From: Marinomonas algicola
GTDB taxonomy: Bacteria > Pseudomonadota > Gammaproteobacteria > Pseudomonadales > Marinomonadaceae
Direction of reading: 5' to 3'
NCBI RefSeq assembly: GCF_014805825.1
Contig: NZ_CP061941.1
Location: 3,968,001 to 4,032,000, forward strand
DNA: 64,000 nucleotides
In this document: positions 55,772-64,000 of the stretch, piece by piece
Numbering within the stretch: position 1 is the stretch's first letter
Layout: each line of letters opens with the position of its first letter
The notes under the pieces: generated by a model
The model's input: only the letters and a program-made list of their open reading frames with translations
What the model was told of the DNA's origin: nothing
Databases searched by the model: none
Position numbers and translations under genes: made by a program

Positions 55772-56935
55772 ATGTCAGAATATTCTTTATTTACTTCCGA
55801 GTCCGTTTCCGAAGGACACCCAGATAAAATTGCAGACCAAGTGTCTGATGCCATTCTTGATGCTATTCTTGCTGAAGATCCAGAGGCACGTGTTGCTTGT
55901 GAAAGCCTGGTAAAAACCGGCATGGTTTTAGTCGCAGGCGAAGTTCGTACAAACGCTTGGGTTGATATTGAAGAAATCACTCGTAAGGTGGTACGTGAAA
56001 TTGGTTACAACAGTTCTGAGATGGGCTTCGACTGGGAATCCTGTGCTGTCATGAACGCAATTGGTAAGCAATCGGCTGACATTGCTGTTGGCGTAGATGA
56101 AGCTGGAGACCATGAACAAGGCGCTGGTGACCAAGGTTTAATGTTTGGTTTCGCCACAAATGAAACAGATGTATTAATGCCAGCGCCAATCACCTATGCC
56201 CACCGCTTAGTTCAACGCCAAGCAGAAGTACGTAAAAACGGTACGTTGGACTTTCTTCGTCCAGATGCAAAAAGCCAAGTCACCTTTCGATATGACGAAA
56301 ACGGCAAACCATGCGCCATTGACGCCGTTGTCCTGTCTACTCAACACAGTGCCGCCGTAAAACAAAGCGATCTTCGCGAAGCTGTTATGGAAGAAATCAT
56401 TAGACCAGTGCTTCCGGAAGAATGGCTTTCTAAAGAAACCAAATACTTCATCAACCCAACAGGTCAGTTCATTATCGGTGGCCCGGTTGGTGATTGCGGT
56501 CTAACAGGTCGTAAAATCATCGTAGATACATACGGTGGTATGGCGCGTCACGGCGGCGGCGCATTCTCAGGCAAAGACCCATCTAAAGTGGATCGCTCGG
56601 CCGCTTATGCAGGTCGCTATGTGGCGAAAAACATCGTTGCTGCAGGCCTAGCTGACAAATGTGAAATTCAAATCTCTTACGCTATTGGCGTAGCTGAACC
56701 AACCTCCATCAGCATTAACACTTTTGGTACAGGTAAAGTGAGCGATACCGTCATCAGTCAATTGGTACGTGAACATTTTGAATTGCGCCCAGCAGGACTG
56801 GTTAAAATGCTTGATTTGAAACGTCCTATTTACCTTCCAACAGCCGCATACGGGCACTTTGGTCGTACTGGCGACAACTTTACTTGGGAAAAAACGGACA
56901 AAGCCGCTGCATTGAAAGCATCTGCTGGTTTATAA
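55772..56935 (+). CDS. metK: S-adenosylmethionine synthetase
   Basis: A 387-residue enzyme making SAM from methionine and ATP. Motifs: FTSESVSEGHPDKIADQVSDA, GAGDQGLMFGFA and GGGAFSGKDPSKVDRSAAY. The ribosome site is weak (GAGG nine bases before the ATG). The 5' leader contains a terminator switch. SAM feeds methylation, whose product SAH is broken down by MtnN, also in this window. Confidence 0.97.
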   Translation: MSEYSLFTSESVSEGHPDKIADQVSDAILDAILAEDPEARVACESLVKTGMVLVAGEVRTNAWVDIEEITRKVVREIGYNSSEMGFDWESCAVMNAIGKQSADIAVGVDEAGDHEQGAGDQGLMFGFATNETDVLMPAPITYAHRLVQRQAEVRKNGTLDFLRPDAKSQVTFRYDENGKPCAIDAVVLSTQHSAAVKQSDLREAVMEEIIRPVLPEEWLSKETKYFINPTGQFIIGGPVGDCGLTGRKIIVDTYGGMARHGGGAFSGKDPSKVDRSAAYAGRYVAKNIVAAGLADKCEIQISYAIGVAEPTSISINTFGTGKVSDTVISQLVREHFELRPAGLVKMLDLKRPIYLPTAAYGHFGRTGDNFTWEKTDKAAALKASAGL

Positions 56936-56954
56936 GTTCTCTCTTTTCCGTTAT

Positions 56955-56982
56955 AAAAGCCCTCTACATTGAGGGCTTTTAT
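56955..56982 (+). terminator. Terminator after metK
   Basis: AAAAGCCCTC-TACATT-GAGGGCTTTT, ten perfect pairs. It overlaps the ribosome-binding region of rsmE. Confidence 0.92.
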
Positions 56983-56986
56983 TTTT

Positions 56987-57721
56987 ATGCGTATACCTAG
57001 AGTTTATATCGACCTACCACTTTCTGAAAACACCCGTTTTTCACTTCCCGAAGCAACCTTTCATTATCTGTGTAAAGTACTACGATTAAAGTCTGAACAC
57101 CCATTAATTGTTTTTAATGGTAAAGGCGGTCAATATAACGCCACTCTTAAGCAAGTTGAAAAGCGCACCGCTGAAGTCGACACCCATGGTTTTATTGAGC
57201 TACACAATGAATCGCCAATTAAAGTGGCTATCGGGCAAACTCTTTCAAGAGGTGAAAGAATGGACTACGCTATTCAGAAAGCCGTCGAAGCTGGCGTATA
57301 CTCAATACAACCTTTATTCAGTGAGCGATGTGAAGTAAAACTCAACGACAGTCGAATAGAAAAACGCGTCCAACACTGGCAACAGATCGCAATTAGTGCC
57401 GCCGAACAAAGTGGCCGTGGCATAGTACCAAAAGTGCATTCTCCAATGCCATTAGAGGAATGGACATCGAATTGTAACGAAATGTTAAAACTCACTTTAC
57501 ATCACCGCACAAAAAAAGAGCTAACAAAACTATCCAAACCATCCGATAATACAGTTGCTGTTTTAATTGGGCCAGAAGGAGGGCTAACAGAGAACGAAGT
57601 TAAACTCTCCGAAAAACAAGGATTTACATCAATATCTTTAGGTCCAAGAGTGCTTAGAACAGAAACAGCACCGATTGTAATATTGACAACACTGAATGTA
57701 ATGTGGGGAGACATTTCCTAA
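56987..57721 (+). CDS. rsmE: 16S rRNA m3U1498 methyltransferase
   Basis: A 244-residue SPOUT methyltransferase starting MRIPRVYIDLPL. Signature segments: VLRLKSEHPLIVFNGKGG, KAVEAGVYSIQPLFSERCEVK, EQSGRGIVPKVH, and the knot LIGPEGGLTENEV with LGPRVLRTETAPI. The ATG at 56987 is preferred to a TTG inside the metK terminator. Confidence 0.95.
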   Translation: MRIPRVYIDLPLSENTRFSLPEATFHYLCKVLRLKSEHPLIVFNGKGGQYNATLKQVEKRTAEVDTHGFIELHNESPIKVAIGQTLSRGERMDYAIQKAVEAGVYSIQPLFSERCEVKLNDSRIEKRVQHWQQIAISAAEQSGRGIVPKVHSPMPLEEWTSNCNEMLKLTLHHRTKKELTKLSKPSDNTVAVLIGPEGGLTENEVKLSEKQGFTSISLGPRVLRTETAPIVILTTLNVMWGDIS

Positions 57722-57873
57722 GCTAGCGCTGAACACAAGTTGGATTTGTACACTAAATAAGCAAATAAAGTGAAAAATATACAAACTGATTACATACATA
57801 TTTTACTTAAATCATTAGAATCGTTGTCATAGAATGAGTTTCATATTCCATTAAAGAACATGAGTACAATAAA

Positions 57874-59328
57874 ATGAATAAGTTTTCAAAAACAGTTCTA
57901 CTCACATCAATTCTATACAGTGCAGCAAGTTCGGCACTGACTTTAGAAGAAGCGACATATATAGCTATAGAAAATGACCCTACTGTGCGTCAAGCAATTT
58001 CGACATACAATGAAAACAAAAGCCAGATTGAAATCTCCAACTCTGGCTATAGACCTAGCTTAGATTTAAACGCAGGTGTCGGTAGAGAAACCACCTACAA
58101 TGAGGGTGCTGACGATGTGGATTTAACACGTCGAGAACTTTCTCTGTCTTTCTCTCAGCCGTTATTCAGAGGCTTCCAAACTCAGAACGAAGTAAAAAGA
58201 ACCAAGAATGAAACAGAGGCAAGCCGTTGGAGCGCTCTTATAGCCGTAGAAAACGCGTCCCTAAATGTTGCTGACGCTTACACTAATGTATTGCGTTATA
58301 GAGAGCTTTTAAAGCTCTCTGATCTCAACCTAAAAACTCACGAGCGCATTTACTCACAGATCAAGTTAAAAAGTGATACAGGAGTTGGACGTAAATCCGA
58401 TCTAACTCTAATAACAGCGCGCTTAGCAAAAGCCCACTCCAATCGCTTGGCCGCTCTAAACAACCTAGTTGACGCTAAAAGCCAATATCTTTATGTTGTC
58501 GGTGAGCTTCCACCTGAAAATATGATTTACCCTATTCCAGATCGTGACCTTTTGCCGACCACTCTTGAAATGGCAATAGAAGAAGCCATTGCAAAAAATC
58601 CGGCCATTGAAGTTACCAACTGGGATGTTAAAGCGACGGAAAATGCTAAATCTTCTAGTGACGCTACCAACTACCCTCAACTAGATTTTGTTGTTGAACG
58701 GACATGGGACGACAACATAGATGGCGCAGAAGGCGCTTCTGAAGACCTTCTGGCAATGGTTCGCTTAAATTACAATTTGTACAATGGTGGCTCTGATACA
58801 CAAAGACGCAAAATTGCTGAGCAACAAATATTGCAAGCCTCTGAAGTTCGCCGCAGCACAATAAGAGATACAGAACTGACGGTTCGCTTGGCTTGGGCTG
58901 CGTACAAATCAACAGCAGCGCAAAAGAAACACATTCAACAGCACGTTATCGCCACCAAGCAATCTCAAAAAGCCTATGAAAGTCAATTCAGATTAGGACG
59001 TCGAACATTATTAGATGTTCTAGACAGTGAAAACGAACTTTTTGAAGCAAGACAGAGCTATGTAAATGCTGATTATGACGAACAATTTGCCGAGTTCAGA
59101 CTATTTAATGCTAAAGGCGAACTAATGAGAGCGCTACGTATTTATAGACCTGCTATTTTAGGCTTTGAAGACCAGATTGAGGATGAATCTATCATCTCAA
59201 CAGAGCAAACAATCAGCGCCATTGACAGGCTAAAAACGGTAGAGGCTGAATCGGTAAGTGATCCAGAAAGCATCCTACCTTCAAGCGAAGAACTATTCAT
59301 AGACTCTGAAACTGGCAGCGGTTGGTAA
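57874..59328 (+). CDS. TolC-family outer-membrane channel
   Basis: A 484-residue protein with a signal peptide (to about residue 22, AASSALT), two OEP repeats with long coiled helices (TLEEATYIAIENDPTVRQAIS; LEMAIEEAIAKNPAIEVTNWDV) and the TolC-type segments SFSQPLFRGFQTQNEV and LNYNLYNGGSDTQRRKIAEQQ, then FRLGRRTLLDVLDSENELFEARQSY. Type I secretion TolC/LapE relatives look like this. Followed by an OmpA-type gene as in adhesin-export clusters, though no ABC or MFP gene is in view. Confidence 0.9.
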   Translation: MNKFSKTVLLTSILYSAASSALTLEEATYIAIENDPTVRQAISTYNENKSQIEISNSGYRPSLDLNAGVGRETTYNEGADDVDLTRRELSLSFSQPLFRGFQTQNEVKRTKNETEASRWSALIAVENASLNVADAYTNVLRYRELLKLSDLNLKTHERIYSQIKLKSDTGVGRKSDLTLITARLAKAHSNRLAALNNLVDAKSQYLYVVGELPPENMIYPIPDRDLLPTTLEMAIEEAIAKNPAIEVTNWDVKATENAKSSSDATNYPQLDFVVERTWDDNIDGAEGASEDLLAMVRLNYNLYNGGSDTQRRKIAEQQILQASEVRRSTIRDTELTVRLAWAAYKSTAAQKKHIQQHVIATKQSQKAYESQFRLGRRTLLDVLDSENELFEARQSYVNADYDEQFAEFRLFNAKGELMRALRIYRPAILGFEDQIEDESIISTEQTISAIDRLKTVEAESVSDPESILPSSEELFIDSETGSGW

Positions 59329-59333
59329 TTATT

Positions 59334-59924
59334 ATGAAAACGATTGGATTATGCATTTGTTTAATATTGCTGTCTTCACAGTCAATGGCATTCTCTGTTT
59401 ATGGAGATCAGCTAGATCGTGAAGAACTTAAAGACGATGACTTAGATGGTGTCATTAATGTACGTGATGCGTGCCCTAACACGCCAAGAAATGCGGCTAT
59501 AGATAATATAGGGTGTCATGAAGAAAGCACCAAACTGCTGTCTGTAGAGCTTAATATTTTATTTGATTCGGGAAGGCATGAAGTAAAACCTCAATATTAT
59601 AAAGAGGTGAAAAAACTGGCCGATTTTTTAAATGATAACCCGGGAAGTACGGCTGTGATTGAGGGCCATACAGATAATATAGGATCATCTGATTCCAATG
59701 AACTTCTCTCTCAGCGTAGAGCTTCGGCTATCGTCGACGTATTAATAAGCAGTTTCAATATTGATGAAAATATTCTACGTGGTATTGGCTATGGTGAAAG
59801 CAAACCTATTGCGTCAAATGACAATGGTATAGGTAGGGCACAAAACCGCCGAGTTGTCGCGGAAGTTTTTGCGCAATCTACAGCAAAAATTGAGCGATGG
59901 GATATTTATAGCGTTGATAGATAA
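59334..59924 (+). CDS. OmpA-family peptidoglycan-associated outer-membrane protein
   Basis: A 196-residue protein starting MKTIGLCICLILLSSQSMAFS (signal peptide). A thrombospondin type 3-like acidic segment DDDLDGVINVRDACPNTPRN is followed by the OmpA C-terminal domain: LNILFDSGRHEVKPQYY, IEGHTDNIGSSDSNELLSQRRA and GYGESKPIASNDNGIGRAQNRRV. It binds peptidoglycan non-covalently. It begins five bases after the TolC-family stop and shares its transcript. Confidence 0.9.
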   Translation: MKTIGLCICLILLSSQSMAFSVYGDQLDREELKDDDLDGVINVRDACPNTPRNAAIDNIGCHEESTKLLSVELNILFDSGRHEVKPQYYKEVKKLADFLNDNPGSTAVIEGHTDNIGSSDSNELLSQRRASAIVDVLISSFNIDENILRGIGYGESKPIASNDNGIGRAQNRRVVAEVFAQSTAKIERWDIYSVDR

Positions 59925-59937
59925 GCGTTAAGTGTAA

Positions 59938-59971
59938 AAAACAGCAACAATAGAGTTATTGTTGCTGTTAC
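59938..59971 (+). terminator. Stem-loop after the TolC/OmpA pair
   Basis: AACAGCAACAATA-GAGT-TATTGTTGCTGTT: 13 perfect pairs, followed by ACTCCCTTCTC rather than a T run. Probably the transcript end or a stabilising hairpin. Confidence 0.7.
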
Positions 59972-60070
59972 TCCCTTCTCATACCCCACATATTTCTATA
60001 GCATGGCTTTTTATATATTAAATATTTTTTGGGCGCAGCTTCTGCCTCATCTACCCTACAGGAATATTCA

Positions 60071-61018
60071 ATGACCATTAAGCTTGGCATCGTTATGGAC
60101 CCTATTGCGTCTATAAACTACAAGAAAGACACGTCTCTCGCTATGCTCTGGGCCGCTGCAGAAAAAGGCTGGGAGCTTTTCTACATCGAGCAAAAAGACT
60201 TATTTTTAGAGTCAGGCAAAGCCTTTGCTATAACCAAAAATCTACACGTCTTCAAAGATCCAGAAAAATTCTATACGCTAGGAGAGGAAAGAAAAACTTC
60301 ATTAGCAGATTTGAATGTTATTTTAATGCGTAAGGACCCTCCATTTGATGGCGAATTTGTCTATAGCACTATGATTTTAGAGCAAGCGGAACGAGAAGGA
60401 ACCCTAGTCGTCAATAAGCCTTCGAGCTTACGTGACTGTAACGAAAAACTTTTTGCAACACAGTTTCCAGAATGCTGCCCTCCCGTTCTGGTAACGCGCC
60501 GCGCAGACTTGTTAAAACAATTTCACAAAGATCATGGTGATGTGATCTTTAAGCCGTTAGATGGCATGGGAGGAACATCCATATTTCGTCTGCGCCATGA
60601 TGACCCTAATGTAAGTGTCATTATTGAAACATTAACAAATATGGGCACTGAACAAATCATGGCTCAGAAATTCATCCCAGAAATCACTCAAGGCGATAAA
60701 CGTATTCTTATTGTAGACGGAGAGCCGGTCCCATATGCTCTAGCGCGTATCCCTGCTTCAGGAGAAACCAGAGGCAACCTAGCCGCTGGAGGCCGTGGTG
60801 AAGGTAGACCACTTTCAGAGCGTGACCTTTGGATTTGCAACCAAGTCATCCCAACATTAAAAGAAAAAGGGCTGCTCTTTGTAGGTCTTGATGTCATTGG
60901 CGACTATCTAACCGAAATCAATGTAACCAGCCCAACATGCGTTAGAGAGCTCAATAATCAATACAATCTAGACATTGCAATGGACTTAATTCGAGCCATA
61001 GAGAAACGTTTGAACTAG
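60071..61018 (+). CDS. gshB: Glutathione synthetase
   Basis: A 315-residue ATP-grasp enzyme (E. coli 316) starting MTIKLGIVMDPI. Motifs: MRKDPPFDGEFVYSTMILE, NKPSSLRDCNEKLFAT, DVIFKPLDGMGGTSIFR, LAAGGRGEGRPLSERD and FVGLDVIGDYLTEINVTSPT. The ATG at 60071 matches the family start; upstream codons do not. Confidence 0.96.
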   Translation: MTIKLGIVMDPIASINYKKDTSLAMLWAAAEKGWELFYIEQKDLFLESGKAFAITKNLHVFKDPEKFYTLGEERKTSLADLNVILMRKDPPFDGEFVYSTMILEQAEREGTLVVNKPSSLRDCNEKLFATQFPECCPPVLVTRRADLLKQFHKDHGDVIFKPLDGMGGTSIFRLRHDDPNVSVIIETLTNMGTEQIMAQKFIPEITQGDKRILIVDGEPVPYALARIPASGETRGNLAAGGRGEGRPLSERDLWICNQVIPTLKEKGLLFVGLDVIGDYLTEINVTSPTCVRELNNQYNLDIAMDLIRAIEKRLN

Positions 61019-61025
61019 TATTCTT

Positions 61026-61883
61026 ATGCGTACAGCAGATCGATTCTCAATTGCATTATTTGCCGCCATAAGCATGCATGTACTTATGGTGGTTTTTATT
61101 AACTTTGAGTTAAACCTAGCACTCCCCCCCTCTAAATCATTAGAGATCACCATTGTTCAACATAAATCAGAAGCGCCAAAAGAAGCTGACTTTATCGCTC
61201 AAGCAAACCAGCAAGCCAGTGGCACAGAGGTTCGAAAAGAAAAACTAACCTCGACCGAAGAGGCCCAATTCATCGCTGATGAAATTAGAGAAATAACCCC
61301 TCCTGTTAAGCCACAGCTGGCCTCTAATACCGACATAAAAGAGAAAAAAATCATTTCATCTCAACAGGATTCAATATTCAAAGTACTTGAGGAACCTGAT
61401 GACAACAATCAAACTCTAGAAGAAAAATTTATCGGCCAAACTCAATTACCGAGCCGTTTGTCGTCAGATATAGCAAGCTTAGAAGCTCTGCTAGATAAAC
61501 AAAGGCAAGAATTTGCCAAAAGACCAAGAATCAGACGACTCACCTCAGTTTCAGCCAAGTCTTCCGTTGATGCACAGTACCTAGACGATTGGAGACGAAG
61601 AATAGAGCGAATTGGCAACATCCACTACCCTATTGAAGCAAAGCGAAATAAACTCTATGGTAAGCTGCGCCTTGCCGTCTCTCTCTCATCAAACGGATAC
61701 GTAAAGGAAATAGACATCTTGCACTCTTCAGGCGTAAGGGTTCTCGATGATGCCGCCATTCGAATTGTTCGGTTGGCCGAGCCATTTCAACCCTTCCCAG
61801 CAGAGCTATCAAAGGAAGTCGATCAGTTAGAAATCATTCGAACATGGCAGTTCATTTCTGGCAATCAATTACAAAGCCAGTAG
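61026..61883 (+). CDS. TonB-like energy transducer
   Basis: A 285-residue protein with one N-terminal membrane helix (ISMHVLMVVFINFELNLAL), a Glu/Lys/Gln-rich periplasmic spacer and a C-terminal TonB domain: WRRRIERIGNIHYPIEAKRNKLYGKLRLAVSLSSNGYVKEIDILHSSG and IVRLAEPFQPFP. The spacer is less proline-rich than classical TonB. gshB-tonB-like adjacency is common in pseudomonads and relatives. No ExbB/ExbD in view. Confidence 0.88.
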   Translation: MRTADRFSIALFAAISMHVLMVVFINFELNLALPPSKSLEITIVQHKSEAPKEADFIAQANQQASGTEVRKEKLTSTEEAQFIADEIREITPPVKPQLASNTDIKEKKIISSQQDSIFKVLEEPDDNNQTLEEKFIGQTQLPSRLSSDIASLEALLDKQRQEFAKRPRIRRLTSVSAKSSVDAQYLDDWRRRIERIGNIHYPIEAKRNKLYGKLRLAVSLSSNGYVKEIDILHSSGVRVLDDAAIRIVRLAEPFQPFPAELSKEVDQLEIIRTWQFISGNQLQSQ

Positions 61884-61913
61884 CCCATCATTTAACATCA
61901 AAAAATCCAGACA

Positions 61914-61945
61914 AAAAAAAGCCCGTTACAATGACGGACTTTCAT
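61914..61945 (-). terminator. Terminator of rpoH, convergent with the TonB-like gene
   Basis: Minus strand AAAGTCCGT-CATTGTA-ACGGGCTTT with one mismatch-type pair, then T residues. Confidence 0.8.
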
Positions 61946-61962
61946 TTCAAAAACTCTCTCAA

Positions 61963-62829
61963 TTATGAAAACTGATTTTCACCCATCGATTCTCTAATTT
62001 TTTTCATAGCGTTCTTTTCAAGCTGGCGAATACGCTCTGCAGAAACGCCATACTCATCAGCCAATTCATGCAATGTTGACTTTCCATCAGATAACCAACG
62101 TTGAACCAAAATGTTACGGCTTCTGTCATCTAATACAGACATGGCTTCTTCAAGTCGTCTATTAGAGTCTTCTTCCCAGTTACCATTCTCTAATAATTGA
62201 GCAGGATCATAACGATGATCCTCTAGATAATTTGCTGGTGCTTGAAATGCGCTATCATCATCGTCATCCGAAGACGCGTCAAATGTCATATCAGAAGAAC
62301 TCATACGTCCTTCCATTTGACGAACAACCTCAGGAGAAACGCCTAGATCCTCTGCCACTGACTCTACTTCTTTGTGGCTAAACCAAGACAATGTTTTCTT
62401 AGCACTGCGTAAATTAAAAAACATTTTACGTTGGGCTTTGGTTGTCGCAACTTTCACAATACGCCAATTCTTAAGTATGAACTCATGAATTTCTGCTTTA
62501 ATCCAGTGAACGGCAAATGAAACTAAGCGAACCCCAACTTCAGGATTAAAACGCTTTACCGCTTTCATCAAGCCAACATTACCTTCTTGGATTAAATCAC
62601 CTTGATTCAAACCGTAACCGGAATAGCTTTTTGCAATATGTACAACAAAACGCAAATGAGACATTACCAAGGTTCTAGCGGCTTCAAGGTCCTCTTGATA
62701 ATAAAGACGTTCTGCTAACTGGTGTTCTTCTTCAGCAGTTAGAATTGGAATCGTGCTAACTGCCTGAATGTACGACTCAAGATTTTGACCTGGAGTCATA
62801 ATATCAATAGGCTGAAGAGCTTTACCCAT
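61963..62829 (-). CDS. rpoH: RNA polymerase sigma-32 (heat-shock sigma factor)
   Basis: A 288-residue sigma factor (E. coli 284). The RpoH box QRKMFFNLR between regions 2 and 3 is diagnostic. Region 2 reads LIQEGNVGLMKAVKRFNPEVGVRLVSFAVHWIKAEI; region 4.2 ends TLHELADEYGVSAERIRQLEKNAMKKIR. It drives chaperone and protease genes on heat stress. It follows ftsX by 121 bases, the usual ftsYEX-rpoH order. Confidence 0.97.
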   Translation of the reverse strand: MGKALQPIDIMTPGQNLESYIQAVSTIPILTAEEEHQLAERLYYQEDLEAARTLVMSHLRFVVHIAKSYSGYGLNQGDLIQEGNVGLMKAVKRFNPEVGVRLVSFAVHWIKAEIHEFILKNWRIVKVATTKAQRKMFFNLRSAKKTLSWFSHKEVESVAEDLGVSPEVVRQMEGRMSSSDMTFDASSDDDDDSAFQAPANYLEDHRYDPAQLLENGNWEEDSNRRLEEAMSVLDDRSRNILVQRWLSDGKSTLHELADEYGVSAERIRQLEKNAMKKIRESMGENQFS

Positions 62830-62950
62830 CTTTATATCTACCTCTATAAATAAGTTGTATTAAATACTAGCAAGTTAACCAAAAGTGAATGTGATAAAAA
62901 TGTGCATTTTATGCGATATTAAAGTAAACATGCCTGTAAAGCCGTAAATA

Positions 62951-63964
62951 TCACTGTAATTCTATATCTGAAATATGTCTATTAACAGCTACCCATGCAC
63001 CCACAACACCAATGATTGCGCTCATAGTTAAGCATAAAACAACTTCATCTGCATTAAAATACTGCAATGAAAAGTCGCTTTGATATAACGCAATAATTCT
63101 CTCCGCGGGCGTGCTTACCCAAAGGCTAACACATAAAATCGTTATACTCGCCAACATGCCACCCAGCACACCAAACCAAAACCCCATATATAGAAAGGGT
63201 CGTCGGATAAATGAATCAGTCGCACCAACAAGCTTCATAACAAGCACTTCATCTCGACGGCTTTCAACAGCCATTCGAATGGTATTTCCGACTATCAATA
63301 AAACAGCGCCCACCAAAAGCGCCGAAAGCGCATAAATAAAGCGCTGCCCAAAGCTTAACACACTTGCCAATCGGTGCAGCCATTGAGCATCTAGCTCCGC
63401 GTACTCAACCTCAGAAAAGTTAGCCAAGTCATTTCTCAGGGATTCCAAACGAGGCAAGGTATCAACTGAAACATCATAAGCGGGAATCACTTGAAGGACA
63501 ATTGGTAAAGGGTTTTCAGGTAAGGCCGATAAGATTTGCTCGTACCCACTCGATTGCTCGAAGTACCTCATTCCCTCTTCTTTGGAAACATACATTACAT
63601 TTAACACGTCATTACGACTAGACAACTGATGCGATAACGACAAAGCCTTTGTATCTTCAAGATCGGCAAACAAATACAAACTAATAATAGATTGCTTATC
63701 CCATTGATCCGTAATTGATTGAACATTTTTTAACCCCACGTATAAACCGCCAGGTAAGGATAAAGCAATCGCGATCACCATGACCGTCATAATACTAGCT
63801 AAGGGGTCCTGCATTAGACGCATCAAACTTTCTAGTAACGTGCCTTGGTGATCACGGAGATAGCTTGAGAAATGAAAAGGCGTTGACAGCCGCGTTTTTG
63901 TATTAGGCGTGACAACGCTCGTAGACTGCCGCGTTGCACCTCTAGGTTCAGGCTTCTGAGACAT
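62951..63964 (-). CDS. ftsX: Cell-division protein FtsX
   Basis: A 337-residue protein with a polar cytoplasmic start, helix one (SIMTVMVIAIALSLPGGLYVGL), a large periplasmic loop (about 90-210) and three helices near the end. The loop includes DVSVDTLPRLESLRNDLANFSEVEYAELDAQWL, typical of FtsX. With FtsE it controls peptidoglycan amidases at the septum. Its ATG overlaps the end of ftsE. Confidence 0.95.
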   Translation of the reverse strand: MSQKPEPRGATRQSTSVVTPNTKTRLSTPFHFSSYLRDHQGTLLESLMRLMQDPLASIMTVMVIAIALSLPGGLYVGLKNVQSITDQWDKQSIISLYLFADLEDTKALSLSHQLSSRNDVLNVMYVSKEEGMRYFEQSSGYEQILSALPENPLPIVLQVIPAYDVSVDTLPRLESLRNDLANFSEVEYAELDAQWLHRLASVLSFGQRFIYALSALLVGAVLLIVGNTIRMAVESRRDEVLVMKLVGATDSFIRRPFLYMGFWFGVLGGMLASITILCVSLWVSTPAERIIALYQSDFSLQYFNADEVVLCLTMSAIIGVVGAWVAVNRHISDIELQ

Positions 63965-64000
63965 TTAGCTAAACCCTCCATCATTTACAATCCTACCTTG
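63965..64000 (-). CDS. ftsE: End of ftsE (cell-division ATPase), 11 codons
   Basis: Directly upstream of ftsX an open frame ends QGRIVNDGGFS with TAA at 63967-63965, next to the ftsX ATG. Assignment to ftsE rests on the fixed ftsE-ftsX order, since the fragment is too short for motifs. Confidence 0.6.
   Translation of the reverse strand, partial: QGRIVNDGGFS

Noticed and set aside
59322..59333. TTG start for the OmpA-family gene
   Set aside because: It lies inside the TolC-family stop region and adds four codons before a proper signal peptide; ATG at 59334 fits better.

Overview
The window is a piece of chromosome from a marine gammaproteobacterium, most likely an Oceanospirillales member close to Marinomonas. 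Supporting signs are the tmRNA tag ANDENYSLAA, the gene orders bamE-rnfH-ratA / smpB-ssrA, tkt-epd-pgk-fba / metK-rsmE and ftsE-ftsX-rpoH, a sodium-based ion economy (Mrp antiporter with fused A/B subunits, NhaD, an NSS symporter) and a moderate G+C content. The genus is an inference; no database search was run.

Layout. 1-2914: end of bamE, rnfH and ratA, an NSS transporter, smpB. 2981-3342: tmRNA (ssrA). 3343-16041: a 12.7-kb integrated element bounded by a 26-bp direct repeat of the ssrA 3' end. It is not a tailed prophage. It encodes about 23 proteins: a minus-strand early operon (HTH regulator, two-tyrosine HUH replication initiator, small proteins, A32/P9-type packaging ATPase), a minus-strand late operon (candidate double-jelly-roll capsid protein, a run of small single-helix membrane proteins, a repeat-rich anchored protein, a two-domain beta-rich candidate spike, a transglycosylase), a plus-strand lysogeny operon (CI/S24 repressor, two-helix membrane protein, tyrosine integrase) and a cargo pair (membrane protein plus ImmA/IrrE-type metallopeptidase). 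This matches a temperate relative of the membrane-containing tailless phages (PM2/corticovirus and related lineages).

16213-30528: LysR regulator, lipoprotein, DUF2306-like membrane protein, YbiT-type ABC-F ATPase, SulP transporter, the six-gene Mrp antiporter operon, a DUF547 protein and NhaD. 30693-36602: a complete minus-strand rRNA operon (16S, tRNA-Ile, tRNA-Ala, 23S, 5S) with promoter, boxA-like sequence, processing stem and terminator. 36756-40728: a polyamine-type ABC importer. 41094-44242: serA, a low-complexity protein, trmA.

44313-49631: a four-gene minus-strand operon with a LuxP-like periplasmic binding protein, a LuxQ-sized membrane sensor whose kinase and receiver motifs have decayed, mtnN (Pfs, which makes the precursor of AI-2) and an envelope protein. 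49732-53357: tRNA-Leu, fba, pgk, epd; then tkt, and divergently metK, whose leader holds two mutually exclusive hairpins, one of them an intrinsic terminator. 56987-64000: rsmE, a TolC-type channel, an OmpA-type lipoprotein-sized protein, gshB, a TonB-like protein, rpoH, ftsX and the end of ftsE.

The four loci most worth following up are the tailless prophage in ssrA, the degenerate LuxPQ-mtnN operon, the metK leader switch, and a near-perfect LexA box next to attR with no obvious target gene.
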